Of a stretch of 64,000 bases of DNA, positions 26,157 through 34,981 are shown piece by piece. The notes under the pieces are model-generated. The model was given only the letters and a program-made list of their open reading frames with translations. It was not told where the DNA came from and did no database searches. Numbering within the stretch: position 1 is the first letter of the stretch; each line of letters begins with the position of its first letter. Source of the DNA: DATAUD01 sp036501665 (GTDB lineage Bacteria > Verrucomicrobiota > Verrucomicrobiia > Limisphaerales > Palsa-1400); the NCBI GenBank assembly GCA_036501665.1, contig DASXZW010000063.1:83503-147502 (forward strand), given 5' to 3'. The position numbers and the translations under genes are program-made.

Positions 26157-27128
26157 TTAATCCAGCCCGCACGCCAACCGTGCCCGTGAAAGCACGATCC
26201 GCGCAATCGCTCTTGCCTTCGTCGCCCCGTCTGCCAAAACGCCTTTGACATAATCCGGGTTTGCAACCAATTCCGCCCTTTTAGCGCGCGCCGCGGCAAA
26301 ATAATTCCAATAGTGCTCAAACAGCGCCTTCTTCAAGTCTCCATATCCCAAACCACCTGCTCGCAAACGGTCCTCGTAATCCTTCGCCACCGATTCGGGC
26401 GCGACCAAGCGCAGGAGTTGGATCGCCAGGTTTTTGTCTGCATCGGGTTTGGGTTCCTGGGGAGTGCGGCTGTCCATGACGATCCCCATGATTTTTTTCC
26501 GTATCGCCTTTTCCTCCCCAAAAATTTCGATGGTGTTCCCATAACTCTTGCTCATCTTTTGCCCGTCCAATCCCGGAATCATCCCCGTTTCCTCGCGGAT
26601 GCGCGGTTCAGGAATCACAAAAGTCTGCCCGTACGCTTCGTTGAATTTGATCGCGATGTCCCGCGTGACTTCGACGTGCTGCTTCTGGTCCTTTCCGACC
26701 GGCACAACGTTGGAATCGTAAATCAAAATATCCGCCGCCATCAGAACGGGATACGCGAAGATCCCGTGATTCGGCGAAATCCCGCGCGCCAGCTTGTCCT
26801 TGTAACTCGTGCAACGTTCCAGCAACCCCATCGGCGTCAGCGTCGTCAGCAACCACGCCAGTTCCGCGACCTCAGGAACATCCGATTGCCGGAAAAACAG
26901 GCTTCTTTTCGGATCCAACCCGCAGGCTAAAAAGTCCAGCGCCACATCATTCGTAAAATTCCGCCGCTTCGCCGCATCAAACAGCGAAGTCATCGAATGA
27001 TAATTGGCAATGAAGTACAGCGCCTGCCCTTGCTCTTGCAACTCGATGCTGGGCTTCATCATTCCAAAAAAATTGCCCAGGTGCAGCGCCCCGGAGGGCT
27101 GTATGCCGGATAAAATTCGCATTGCCAC
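26157..27128 (-). CDS. trpS: tryptophanyl-tRNA synthetase
   Basis: A class I synthetase charging tRNA-Trp. The 323-residue length is normal. The HIGH-type motif appears as P-S-G-A-L-H-L-G-N at ~11-19 and K-M-S-K-S at ~195-199. Other family signatures are L-A-C-G-L-D-P, Y-P-V-L-M-A-A-D-I-L and P-V-G-K-D-Q-K-Q-H-V-E. The second residue could also be the initiator (Met3). The gene stands alone, convergent with the secreted protein gene and divergent from the membrane protein gene. Confidence 0.96.
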   Translation of the reverse strand: MAMRILSGIQPSGALHLGNFFGMMKPSIELQEQGQALYFIANYHSMTSLFDAAKRRNFTNDVALDFLACGLDPKRSLFFRQSDVPEVAELAWLLTTLTPMGLLERCTSYKDKLARGISPNHGIFAYPVLMAADILIYDSNVVPVGKDQKQHVEVTRDIAIKFNEAYGQTFVIPEPRIREETGMIPGLDGQKMSKSYGNTIEIFGEEKAIRKKIMGIVMDSRTPQEPKPDADKNLAIQLLRLVAPESVAKDYEDRLRAGGLGYGDLKKALFEHYWNYFAAARAKRAELVANPDYVKGVLADGATKARAIARIVLSRARLACGLD

Positions 27129-27210
27129 AAAGTAAACAAGCTCTCACCCCGCCGCGCAAGTCTCCCAATCCAAGCTTTTGATTGCGCATCGGACACTTTA
27201 TACAAGGCGC

Positions 27211-27717
27211 GTGGGTTTATACTGGTCAGAATTCGCGACGCTCATCGCCACGCCGTTCCACCATATCGCGCTGGTGTGGGGCATCGTGCCGCTCTACTTC
27301 GGATTGCTGCTGAATGAACTTGCGTCGCCAAAGGCAAATTTTCGCACCGCGATCCAGACCGGCTTCAGCTTTTTGTGGGCGGGACTCCAATGGCTTTACC
27401 CTTACTTCGTCCCAACAACCTCCGGCGGTTACCGATTGGAATTGGACATGTCGCTTCCAGTCAACCTGCTTGTAACGGCGCTCGTATTGACAATGGGAAT
27501 TGTCGCCCTTGCAAGCGGTTTGCGCAAACGGTTCCCAAAATACGGACGGTTCCTGGGTCACACGCGTTTCGCCAACTATTTCATGATCGCGATTTTTCCC
27601 ATGCAAGCCCATGCGTTGGCGTGGACATGGACGCGTTTGATCGCGATCGCAATTTTTGCGGTACCGATTTGGGTGGCTTTGTATGTGGGGCTGATGCCTC
27701 TGCGCGGTCGAAAATAG
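27211..27717 (+). CDS. conserved-looking membrane protein
   Basis: A protein of about 168 residues from the GTG at 27211, with TTG 27178 as an alternative adding 11 residues. It has four or five hydrophobic helices: H-H-I-A-L-V-W-G-I-V-P-L-Y-F-G-L-L, F-S-F-L-W-A-G-L-Q-W-L, V-N-L-L-V-T-A-L-V-L-T-M-G-I-V, and a C-terminal I-A-I-A-I-F-A-V-P-I-W. No family is recognised. It reads toward the CBS gene 60 bases away. Confidence 0.55.
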   Translation: MGLYWSEFATLIATPFHHIALVWGIVPLYFGLLLNELASPKANFRTAIQTGFSFLWAGLQWLYPYFVPTTSGGYRLELDMSLPVNLLVTALVLTMGIVALASGLRKRFPKYGRFLGHTRFANYFMIAIFPMQAHALAWTWTRLIAIAIFAVPIWVALYVGLMPLRGRK

Positions 27718-27777
27718 GCGGTCGGAAAGTTTTATTGGAATGGTTGCGCGGCGAGTGCTATTTTATTTCAACACACC

Positions 27778-28224
27778 ATGACGACCACAACGACAGGCAC
27801 TATTGGCACGATCCTGCACCATAAGGGCGCGACCGTGTGGACCATATCGCCGCAAGCGACCGTGTTTGAAGCGATTCAACTTCTGGCCAGGAAAAACATC
27901 GGCGCGCTTCCGGTAATGGAAGCGGATCGCCTCGTTGGGATGTTTTCCGAACGCGATTACACGCGAAAGGTGGCGCTGGAGGGAAAAACGTCGCACACCA
28001 CGCGAGTACGCGATGTCCTGACTGCGGTTGTTGCAACAATCCGTTCTGAAGACACGGTGGAGGAAGCGATGCGGCAAATGACTGAGAAGCGCACCCGGCA
28101 TTTGCCTGTTGTTGACGATGGCAAATTGGTGGGATTGATTTCAATTGGCGACACCGTGAGTTGGATCATTTCCGCGCAAAACGCGACGATAAACCAGTTG
28201 GAATCGTACGTTTCAGGGCGCTAA
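27778..28224 (+). CDS. CBS-domain pair protein
   Basis: A 148-residue cytoplasmic protein made of two CBS domains (~12-66 and ~78-136) and little else. Motifs include I-G-A-L-P-V-M-E-A-D-R-L-V-G-M-F-S-E-R-D-Y and R-H-L-P-V-V-D-D-G-K-L-V-G-L-I-S-I-G-D. CBS pairs bind adenosyl ligands (AMP, ATP, SAM) and report energy state. It is convergent with the PEP carboxykinase gene, with only 31 bases between the stops. Confidence 0.92.
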   Translation: MTTTTTGTIGTILHHKGATVWTISPQATVFEAIQLLARKNIGALPVMEADRLVGMFSERDYTRKVALEGKTSHTTRVRDVLTAVVATIRSEDTVEEAMRQMTEKRTRHLPVVDDGKLVGLISIGDTVSWIISAQNATINQLESYVSGR

Positions 28225-28255
28225 TTTTTTTGTGCCGCGAGCATAGCTTGTTTGA

Positions 28256-31200
28256 TTAAAGCGGCTGGACGCCGATGGTTCCGTTCAAACTCGCGAGGTA
28301 GTCTGGCGATTTGACGCGATGATAGGTATCCCACGCGGTTTCTAATTTTTGCGCAATTCCGAGGCGTTTCGCTTCTTCGACGTAATTCTTTTTCTTGAGG
28401 AAGTTTTCCAGATAAGTGGCATGATTGCGCCACAGTTGCAGGTCGTGGCGCTGCTTTGCTGCGAGACGCGCAGCGTACCAATCGCTGCCCACCACATTTT
28501 CGCGCGTGAAAAGCGACCGAATGCCCGGGTCCGTTGCATCGCGTCCTTCAAAATGTCCGTGCGCCATGATGTGCAGCAACGCCTTGAGCGGCGGGCAGGC
28601 CATTTCGATGCTGCCATCAGCAAAATAATTTTGGGCGACGCGTTGATGCGTTTCGACAATGTTATTCATGCCGTCGGCAAATATGGCCAGGTCCTGCTTC
28701 TCCGGCCGCATCATTTCCTCCGGGAAAACGGCGTGAGGGTAATTGAACACCCGCCCAAAGAAAGTGCGGGTAAAGCTGGAGGTCATCCGGTAACCGAGAC
28801 GGCTGGAGAGGATTTTTTTTCCGTTGAATTCGATGTCCTCGCATTTCTCGAAATATCCGTTCTCGATGAGGAACGCGGGATCCCGTTCCGATGGCGCCAT
28901 GCGACACCAAACTTCCGGTATCAGCAAACTGACATCGTGATCGACCCGCACATTCGGCCCGATGTATCCAGCGGACGAGACGAAGACGTTGTCGCCAGTG
29001 ACCGCGTAGGAAACCAGCGCCGCGTTCAAGTCAATAATAGGGGGCAGGGCATTGAACGGCCCCTTGGTCAACGCGCCTTCGGACCCTGCGCCTGTGGTTG
29101 AAGGAGATTTGCCCGTCATGCTCGAAATAAATTCCATGAACAACTCAGGCAATTCCATGTAATGAATCGGATTGAACACCGCGAGCGACCGGATTCCCGC
29201 CGCGGCGTCCGGCGGATTGTTCCGGCGTCCTGGAACAACAAGATTGACAGGCGTGTAAAGCGGCGCAGTGAGCGGCATTCGACGCTGCAGCCGGGTCGCC
29301 ATTTCGGCGGCATAGGCGTCCTTCGCATTGACAAGGTCGGGACGCTTCTGAAGGTAGCGCGGATTTTTGGTCGGCTTCCCATCGACGATTCTCGGATGCG
29401 CCGAGGAGGCGAAGTAGCGCAAGCCGCGATTGCCGTGGGCCGCTTCCGAAATCAAATGCTTCATTGGCTCGCTGTAAGTGTCGAATCCAATGGAGTCCTC
29501 GACCAACTCGCACGCCGTGTCCGGCGTCAGAGGCTGAAAATTTGAAAGAAAGTTTCCCGGCTCGGACAAATCCTTTTCCGTCTGCTTGTCGTAACCGCGA
29601 TGGATGGCATCGTCAGGACGCTGAAACAGGCGTTGCTCGGTGTTGAAGACAAATTTAACCGACGGGTTTGTGTAATCCGCATTCAGATTACTCAAGGCGG
29701 TGACAGGCACGACAACCGATGCAGTAATGTCGTCCTCCATCTGCAATTTGGCGGCGGGATGAAAATCCTTTCGCAACCCAAAAACACGCCATGCGCCGTC
29801 GGCTTCGTAACCGACGCGCAGGAAGTTTGACATGAGCTTGCGACCTTCAAACTTCAACTCGTTGCCCGGCGTCCCGTTGATGACATCGACGCTAAAATGA
29901 TCGCGCCAATTCTCTTTCCACGACGGCTTATGAAACCGCTTCACGACGAAGAGCAGTTCGACAAGGTATTGCGGAATGGCCGCGAGCGAGCGATTGAATT
30001 CGTCGGAGTAATCGCCCTCCGACGGTGTAAACAATTTGATGACAGACCCCAGCGAACGTTCCGGGCTGAGAATGGAACGCTTGTCCTTGCCGTTTTTTGC
30101 CGGATCGGAAAATCGATTCGAATAATCCCGCGCCAGCAATTCTTCCAGCGAATCGAAATCCCGTTTGAAATCCGCCGTGAACACCGCGCCGTGAATAATC
30201 GCGTCTGCGATGGACTTGGAGATTTCCGATTTGCCGCCGCCGGAGACGGTGCTCGGCTTGTGGCAGAGCGTCGGTTCCGAGACGGTCCCGACCAACCGCC
30301 AGGCCCTCTCGGGCGATGGTTTCTCAACGCGCACCCGATAGCCGGATGGGCGAATATAAGTTCTGCCGGCGACCAGCTTGATGCACTGCTTGCCGCTCTT
30401 GCCCGCCCAGGAAACGATTTGTTTGCGCAGATCAAAATGCACGTCGCGCGGCACGTAAAGGATGTCGGGATATTTCTTGTCGATCGCGTAGCCTTCGGGC
30501 TGCAAATCCATTGCATCCCCCGCGAGCTCCACCATTTCCTCAAAGGAATGACCGCGGTAGCGCACATGTTTGTCGGCGTCAAATTCCTCGCCCAAATCAA
30601 AACTGGGATAGACCAATGCGCCGCCGGCGTGTTCCTCCTCGCAAAGCCCATGAAGGTTCGCGGAATAGCTGATATGCGTTTTGACTTCCTTCTTGCAGTA
30701 ACCGAAATAATTGTCCGCAATGACCGTGACAATGACGCCCCGTTCGTTCCGCGCAGTAATTTTGAATGCGCCGCCGTCGTTGTAACATTCGTTTTCGTTT
30801 TTCCAGCACATTCCGTCCCGGCGCTGCCGTTCCGTGGCTTCTGCCCATTGCGGGAGTCCGAGAGATTTCTTGGTCGCGCGAATGAGGTGCGGCGCAAGAA
30901 TGACGCAGCCGGTATGTCCCGTCCAATGTTCGACATCCAGGCCCGCGTCGTTTTCCGGCAGGAACGGATCGCCTGCGTTTCCAAAAATCGACTCTACAAA
31001 ATCCAGGTTGCTAACAAGGTTTCCCGGCGCAAAAAAGCGCACTTCCATCGACTTTTGCGGCGTGAAACCAACGACTTCAGGACACACAACCGGTCGAAGC
31101 AGCAATGAAACAAAGCATTCGGCCTGCGCTTCCTGAGTCGAGGTAAACGGCAGCCGCATCAATTCCGGCGGCGGGGTGAAAGCCAGATTCAGCAATCGAG

Positions 31201-31699
31201 CGAAAACGATTTTCGGCACGGCCTTTTTGTCGTCGGGAATCGGCAGGCCTCCTTCGGTGACGTGAAAAACGCCTTCGGTCGTGCGGCGGTCCTTGGCGGG
31301 ATTGTGCAAAACTCCCTGCGCCACCCGATAGGAACTGACGATGTCCGAGGAAAAATCATCGCGGTCGGGAGGCAGCGACAACTGCCGCGCCAGACCCGCG
31401 CTGTCGAGAACAAATGTCCTCGCAGGCCAGCGAATCGCAACGCTCGTGCCGTAAAGATATTCCCGAAGGAAATGATCGATTCGCCAGTCGGCGGGGCAAA
31501 GGTAATCGGCCAGCAGCCGCATCGTCTCCTTCTGCCGGGAGAACATTGGCGCGGCCAGACCGGGGAGCGCGCTGGCGGTGCCGTTGCCAAAAACCGGGCA
31601 GCCGGTCATGGCCAGCCGCATATTAATGCTTTCGATGAGAGTTGAATCCGGGCGTCCGTCCGCCGCAGTCAGGGTGGGAGAGTTAGTGTCCGACATCAT
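28256..31699 (-). CDS. PPi-type phosphoenolpyruvate carboxykinase
   Basis: An 1147-residue enzyme whose length and motifs match, from memory, the pyrophosphate-dependent PEPCK of Propionibacterium and Entamoeba, which interconverts oxaloacetate plus PPi and PEP plus phosphate plus CO2. Shared stretches are V-A-Q-G-V-L-H-N-P-A-K-D-R-R-T-T, F-G-N-A-G-D-P-F-L-P-E-N-D-A, W-T-G-H-T-G-C-V-I-L-A-P-H, A-D-N-Y-F-G-Y-C-K-K-E-V-K-T and a P-loop-like S-G-G-G-K-S-E-I-S-K-S near residue 515. It is unrelated in length to the ATP (~540) or GTP (~600) enzymes. Met2 could be the start. It is a monocistronic gene on the minus strand. Confidence 0.85.
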   Translation of the reverse strand: MMSDTNSPTLTAADGRPDSTLIESINMRLAMTGCPVFGNGTASALPGLAAPMFSRQKETMRLLADYLCPADWRIDHFLREYLYGTSVAIRWPARTFVLDSAGLARQLSLPPDRDDFSSDIVSSYRVAQGVLHNPAKDRRTTEGVFHVTEGGLPIPDDKKAVPKIVFARLLNLAFTPPPELMRLPFTSTQEAQAECFVSLLLRPVVCPEVVGFTPQKSMEVRFFAPGNLVSNLDFVESIFGNAGDPFLPENDAGLDVEHWTGHTGCVILAPHLIRATKKSLGLPQWAEATERQRRDGMCWKNENECYNDGGAFKITARNERGVIVTVIADNYFGYCKKEVKTHISYSANLHGLCEEEHAGGALVYPSFDLGEEFDADKHVRYRGHSFEEMVELAGDAMDLQPEGYAIDKKYPDILYVPRDVHFDLRKQIVSWAGKSGKQCIKLVAGRTYIRPSGYRVRVEKPSPERAWRLVGTVSEPTLCHKPSTVSGGGKSEISKSIADAIIHGAVFTADFKRDFDSLEELLARDYSNRFSDPAKNGKDKRSILSPERSLGSVIKLFTPSEGDYSDEFNRSLAAIPQYLVELLFVVKRFHKPSWKENWRDHFSVDVINGTPGNELKFEGRKLMSNFLRVGYEADGAWRVFGLRKDFHPAAKLQMEDDITASVVVPVTALSNLNADYTNPSVKFVFNTEQRLFQRPDDAIHRGYDKQTEKDLSEPGNFLSNFQPLTPDTACELVEDSIGFDTYSEPMKHLISEAAHGNRGLRYFASSAHPRIVDGKPTKNPRYLQKRPDLVNAKDAYAAEMATRLQRRMPLTAPLYTPVNLVVPGRRNNPPDAAAGIRSLAVFNPIHYMELPELFMEFISSMTGKSPSTTGAGSEGALTKGPFNALPPIIDLNAALVSYAVTGDNVFVSSAGYIGPNVRVDHDVSLLIPEVWCRMAPSERDPAFLIENGYFEKCEDIEFNGKKILSSRLGYRMTSSFTRTFFGRVFNYPHAVFPEEMMRPEKQDLAIFADGMNNIVETHQRVAQNYFADGSIEMACPPLKALLHIMAHGHFEGRDATDPGIRSLFTRENVVGSDWYAARLAAKQRHDLQLWRNHATYLENFLKKKNYVEEAKRLGIAQKLETAWDTYHRVKSPDYLASLNGTIGVQPL

Positions 31700-31748
31700 G
31701 TCGGGAGAGAAGTATGGAGAAAATCACTTACGGATGTCACGTTTTTAT

Positions 31749-32147
31749 TTAAGAAGTCGCAAGGCGAGTAAGCAAAAAGCAATTTGGATCAAGCTTTCGC
31801 GCCAGTGAATTATAACATTCGCTTTCGGACTCGAAACCTCGCTGCTTTGCTGCGAGAGCCAGGCAAAAAGCGTTGATCGCTTTGCTTTCGTTTTCAGTGT
31901 TTCCCTTCAGTGCCTGCTTCAACAACGCAACACCTTCGTCGTATTGTCCCAGCCCAGCCAGCACCATTCCGCGAGTTCCTTTAAATGGAGCAAGGGTAGG
32001 CATACTTTCAAGGGCTTGGCGCGAATAGTCGTCAGCCTCCGGCAGCAACTCTGGCCTATCCAGAATCACATCCACAAACGCGATATTGTTCAGAACGATT
32101 GGCATCATCTTTGAGTCTTTTGGCAAATCGACCAGCACATCGCGCAA
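31749..32147 (-). pseudogene. TPR-containing 3' part of the M50 gene, displaced by frameshift
   Basis: A 132-codon frame with only a TTG start (no credible ribosome site), reading L-R-D-V-L-V-D-L-P-K-D-S ... A-D-D-Y-S-R-Q-A-L, G-M-V-L-A-G-L-G-Q-Y-D-E-G-V-A-L-L-K-Q-A-L. These are TPR helices that continue the end of the M50 frame. Shifting frame within the bases around 32148-32156 would give an unbroken K-F-D-A-A-R-H-L-R-D-V. It is best read as the C-terminal domain of the same protein, separated by a mutation or a sequencing error. Confidence 0.65.
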
Positions 32148-33034
32148 ATGTCGCGTGCGGCATCGAACTTGGCCTCGCTTATTGATAGAGATGCTGAAAA
32201 CAAGCGCAACCGTTCATGCCGAGGATATTCGCGAAGCCCCTGGGCAATCCATTCCTGCGCTTTCGCAAAATTTCTTTGCTTGCGGCACTCGTCCGCTTCC
32301 AAATTATAAAAGAAAAAACCCGTCTCGGAAATTTTTTGACGATTCAAACGCCAAGTGCGCCAGAGCAACAGCATATCGTTCGGAGATTTTCCTTTATCCG
32401 AAGTGAATTCGTAAGGCCAAAGACTATAAGCCAGCAAAACTACATTGGAGAGTAGAACGACGCCGATGGGCTTTATCCCCGCAAACAACCCCGAATCGAA
32501 GTAGCTGTCCACCCACAGGAATTTGCAAGCGATCAGCACTATCAGCGCGTCTGCCACCGGGCCACCAAGAATGAACACGGACTCCTTAAGCCGATAACCA
32601 GCAAGATGCCTTGGATAACCCTGCACACGTCCACCAAAAAGGAAGGAGCGAAACCGCCACCTCACACCGGCCCATCTGAATTCCAGAATGGTCGCGCCGC
32701 TTCCAATTTCAACGTAAAAAATCCGAACTCCAACAATCGCACCAGCTAAAGCGTGTCCTGCTTCGTGGAAAATCGTTCCTGCCAAATAAACAACCAACAG
32801 GAGCCAAATATTTAAGAGCAATGCGCCAAGCGTGAGCTGCGGAAATGCCAGAAGAAGCGTCAGCCCAATTAACCCCTCAGCAACCAATCCCACAAGCACC
32901 GTCTTAAGCACAGCATCATCTTTTACGTAAAAGCAGGAGGGACAAAGGGAAAGTGCTCGCGCGTTAAATGTCTGACGCTCGACGTGAAAAAACTGCTCGT
33001 TCTCCGATTCAACGTCGCAGCGGTTGCATTTCAT
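32105..33034 (-). CDS. M50-family membrane metallopeptidase, N-terminal part of a frameshifted gene
   Basis: A 309-residue frame from ATG 33034 (33058 is also possible). It begins with a zinc-ribbon-like C-N-R-C ... C-P-S-C, then two helices. The zinc motif H-E-A-G-H-A-L-A-G-A-I-V-G lies in a third helix near residue 90, followed by more helices and a soluble region with L-E-A-D-E-C-R-K-Q-R-N-F-A-K-A-Q-E-W typical of TPR helices. The last 15 codons (C-A-M-C-W-S...) do not fit TPR sequence. The natural continuation is found in another frame from about 32147 down to 31749, so the gene is frameshifted near 32150. Site-2-protease-type cleavage or a structural membrane role is expected. Confidence 0.72.
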   Translation of the reverse strand: MKCNRCDVESENEQFFHVERQTFNARALSLCPSCFYVKDDAVLKTVLVGLVAEGLIGLTLLLAFPQLTLGALLLNIWLLLVVYLAGTIFHEAGHALAGAIVGVRIFYVEIGSGATILEFRWAGVRWRFRSFLFGGRVQGYPRHLAGYRLKESVFILGGPVADALIVLIACKFLWVDSYFDSGLFAGIKPIGVVLLSNVVLLAYSLWPYEFTSDKGKSPNDMLLLWRTWRLNRQKISETGFFFYNLEADECRKQRNFAKAQEWIAQGLREYPRHERLRLFSASLSISEAKFDAARDICAMCWSICQKTQR

Positions 33035-33087
33035 GGGAGCACTGTAGCAAAAAGCCACTCATGCGCCTAGCTCGCGCTGATCGCATC

Positions 33088-34005
33088 TTATTTCGTCATC
33101 GCTGGCCGCGGACGCGGTTTGTGAAACGCAAAAATGTCGGTCTGATGCCTCACGCGCGCGGGATCGCCGTGCAAACCGGCCGGATCGAGCACCGCATGGC
33201 CGGGTTCCACGGTAGCCTTGCCTGTTTTTATTTCGCAGACGAGATCCCCAACGTTCTGGAGAATTCGCGTCGGCTGATAAACATAATCGCCCACCGCTTC
33301 ATACTGAGTCGATCCGCTGAGCACCAAAAAGGAAGGCATGCCGGCCTCAAACGCCCCGCGAATGTCCGTCTCCATCGTGTCGCCGATCATCACAACTTGT
33401 TGCGGCGGCGTCAGGGCCAGCGCGTTCAAACGAAGCTTGGCCTGGTGAAACATGAAACCGTTCGGCTTGCCGAGATGGTAGGCGCGCCGCCCGGTGCTCG
33501 CTTCGAGAAATGCCGCAGTCGCTCCCGCGCCCGGGCGCGTTTTGTCGTTTGACACCGGGCACCAATTATCAGGATTTGTGGCGACCAACCGCGCGCCGCG
33601 CTCAATGCATTCGTGCGCCTTGGCCAATTTTTCCATCGTCGGAGTTCCCTCGCCAATAACGACGTAATGAGGCCGGATCGTGTCGTTGGGAATCTTCCGC
33701 TCATTAAGCGCCGCCAGCAATCCGCCTTCGCCCAGGGCAAAAACCGTGCAAGTGGGGTCCGCGGCGCAAAGGAAATCTGCCGTGTTCAACGCGGATGTAT
33801 AAAAGTGGCGGCGGTTCAAGCCGTGAATTCCGAGGTGTCCCATGCGCACGACAAGATCGTCCGGCGTCGGGGCGGAATTATTTGTCAAGAATATGAACGG
33901 GGTGCTGGCCGCCACAAGCGCCTGCACAAACTCGGCGGCGCCCGGAATCAAATGATTTTCCCTATATATGACTCCATCCATGTCAATCAGGTAACCTGTT
34001 TTCAT
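33088..34005 (-). CDS. HAD-IIA (NagD-like) sugar phosphatase
   Basis: A 305-residue cytoplasmic phosphatase. Motif I is L-I-D-M-D-G-V-I-Y (Asp8, Asp10), motif II F-L-T-N-N-S near 40, the cap region contains V-I-G-E-G-T, the conserved Lys is in H-L-G-K-P-N-G near 180, and motif III is I-G-D-T-M-E-T-D-I-R-G-A near 205. NagD-type enzymes dephosphorylate nucleotides or sugar phosphates. The C-terminal ~40 residues after V-C-E-I-K-T are basic and longer than usual. Confidence 0.88.
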   Translation of the reverse strand: MKTGYLIDMDGVIYRENHLIPGAAEFVQALVAASTPFIFLTNNSAPTPDDLVVRMGHLGIHGLNRRHFYTSALNTADFLCAADPTCTVFALGEGGLLAALNERKIPNDTIRPHYVVIGEGTPTMEKLAKAHECIERGARLVATNPDNWCPVSNDKTRPGAGATAAFLEASTGRRAYHLGKPNGFMFHQAKLRLNALALTPPQQVVMIGDTMETDIRGAFEAGMPSFLVLSGSTQYEAVGDYVYQPTRILQNVGDLVCEIKTGKATVEPGHAVLDPAGLHGDPARVRHQTDIFAFHKPRPRPAMTK

Positions 34006-34191
34006 AATCGAGCCTTTCGTTAAAAATAGTTCTCCGGTGTTCCAATTTTTGGGAAAAAAACCGCCGAAGAATCGCCGCCGGGTAAGGGCAGCTACGTGGA
34101 CAATACATCACACCGCCCCAATAGCGAGAAATAAATTCGCCCGCTGCGAAACGAATCGGTGAAATTTTTTGAGTCGCGTTGACCGCTCTTT

Positions 34192-34245
34192 GGCAATGCA
34201 AAGGCGACCAGCGCGTCGCCCTGCGGTTCTTTAGAGACACGCGAA
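34192..34245 (-). repeat. relic copy of the 3' end of the quinoprotein gene
   Basis: By eye, 47 of these 54 bases match 34989-35042, the last codons of the quinoprotein dehydrogenase. Translated on the minus strand it reads S-R-V-S-K-E-P-Q-G-D-A-L-V-A-F-A-L, against S-H-V-S-E-E-P-Q-S-D-A-L-V-A-F-A-L in the intact gene. The stop codon is missing and the rest of the gene is absent. Together with 34989-35042 it forms direct repeats around the two small genes between. Confidence 0.75.
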
Positions 34246-34250
34246 GCCGT

Positions 34251-34484
34251 TCACGCCCCCACTTTTTCGATCAAGCCGACGAGGGCCGAGCCGGAAACTG
34301 AAGGAGTCTCCGACAAGCGGGTGAGGGTCAAATCGTACTTTGCAAGGATTTGGGCCACCTTGCTTTCCTGCAATCCAGTCTGTCGAGCAATCCCGCTCAT
34401 CGTGCGCCAAGTGTAATCAGGACGATCCAGCGCCATGAACACCTTGATCTCATCGGGATCGGTCACTGTTTCCTGCCATTGCAT
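34251..34484 (-). CDS. small winged-helix protein
   Basis: A 77-residue protein with the pattern A-L-D-R-P-D-Y-T-W-R-T-M-S-G-I-A-R-Q-T-G-L followed by K-V-A-Q-I-L and L-T-R-L-S-E-T-P. This is a winged-helix type recalled as appended to diverse signalling or conflict-related proteins (x-W-R-T-x-x-G-I-A-x-x-T-G-L). It starts five bases after the stop of the membrane protein gene, so the two are one operon. Its stop codon touches the quinoprotein relic. DNA binding is possible but unproven. Confidence 0.6.
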   Translation of the reverse strand: MQWQETVTDPDEIKVFMALDRPDYTWRTMSGIARQTGLQESKVAQILAKYDLTLTRLSETPSVSGSALVGLIEKVGA

Positions 34485-34488
34485 TGCT

Positions 34489-34830
34489 TTATTGTCCGGG
34501 ATTTTCGGGAATTTGCAAGCTTTCGGGTTTCACATTCTTGAAAATCAGGTCCTCAATCTGGTCTCTCAAAGCAGATGGGTCGAGTTCTGGAGGCAAATAC
34601 TGTTCCTTCTCGAAAAGCAAACTTTCAGGCTTGAGCCAGACAAACAAGGTGACGAGGATGACGACTCCAATGAATATGCCGATCATCCACAAGAAACCGG
34701 TCCAAATGCGTTCATCCGAAAGTCTTGAGCATGTCAGAACCAGCGCAAGTGTTGACTCAAGAATTAAAAGTGTGAGGACGTAAAATCCGAGAGGTGTTGT
34801 CACCTGTCGCAATATTTTCGCGCGGCTCAT
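34489..34830 (-). CDS. two-helix membrane protein paired with winged-helix gene
   Basis: A 113-residue protein from ATG 34830; the frame stays open further upstream but without good coding character. Two hydrophobic helices (~10-32 and ~42-64) are joined by a short loop, and the second ends V-W-L-K-P-E-S-L-L-F-E-K-E, followed by an acidic cytoplasmic tail. A conserved family with V-W-x-K-P-E-x-L-x-F after the second helix exists in other bacteria as far as I recall, without known function. Its tight coupling to the winged-helix gene suggests a membrane sensor plus soluble partner. Confidence 0.6.
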   Translation of the reverse strand: MSRAKILRQVTTPLGFYVLTLLILESTLALVLTCSRLSDERIWTGFLWMIGIFIGVVILVTLFVWLKPESLLFEKEQYLPPELDPSALRDQIEDLIFKNVKPESLQIPENPGQ

Positions 34831-34981
34831 CGGCAGTTTTTTCTTGCGAGGTGTTTTGCTCGATGGTTCCACTGCCGTCAAACATACTGCGCGCGCCAAA
34901 CGGGGCAATAGTTTTGTTGAATGCCGTTGCGCAGATGAAATTCACAGCAGTCGGGCGTCGCCCTTTATGCGGAAGGAAAAG

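Noticed and set aside
33983..34240. 85-codon minus-strand frame before the HAD phosphatase
   Set aside because: It overlaps the HAD start and covers the quinoprotein relic in the wrong frame; composition is not protein-like.
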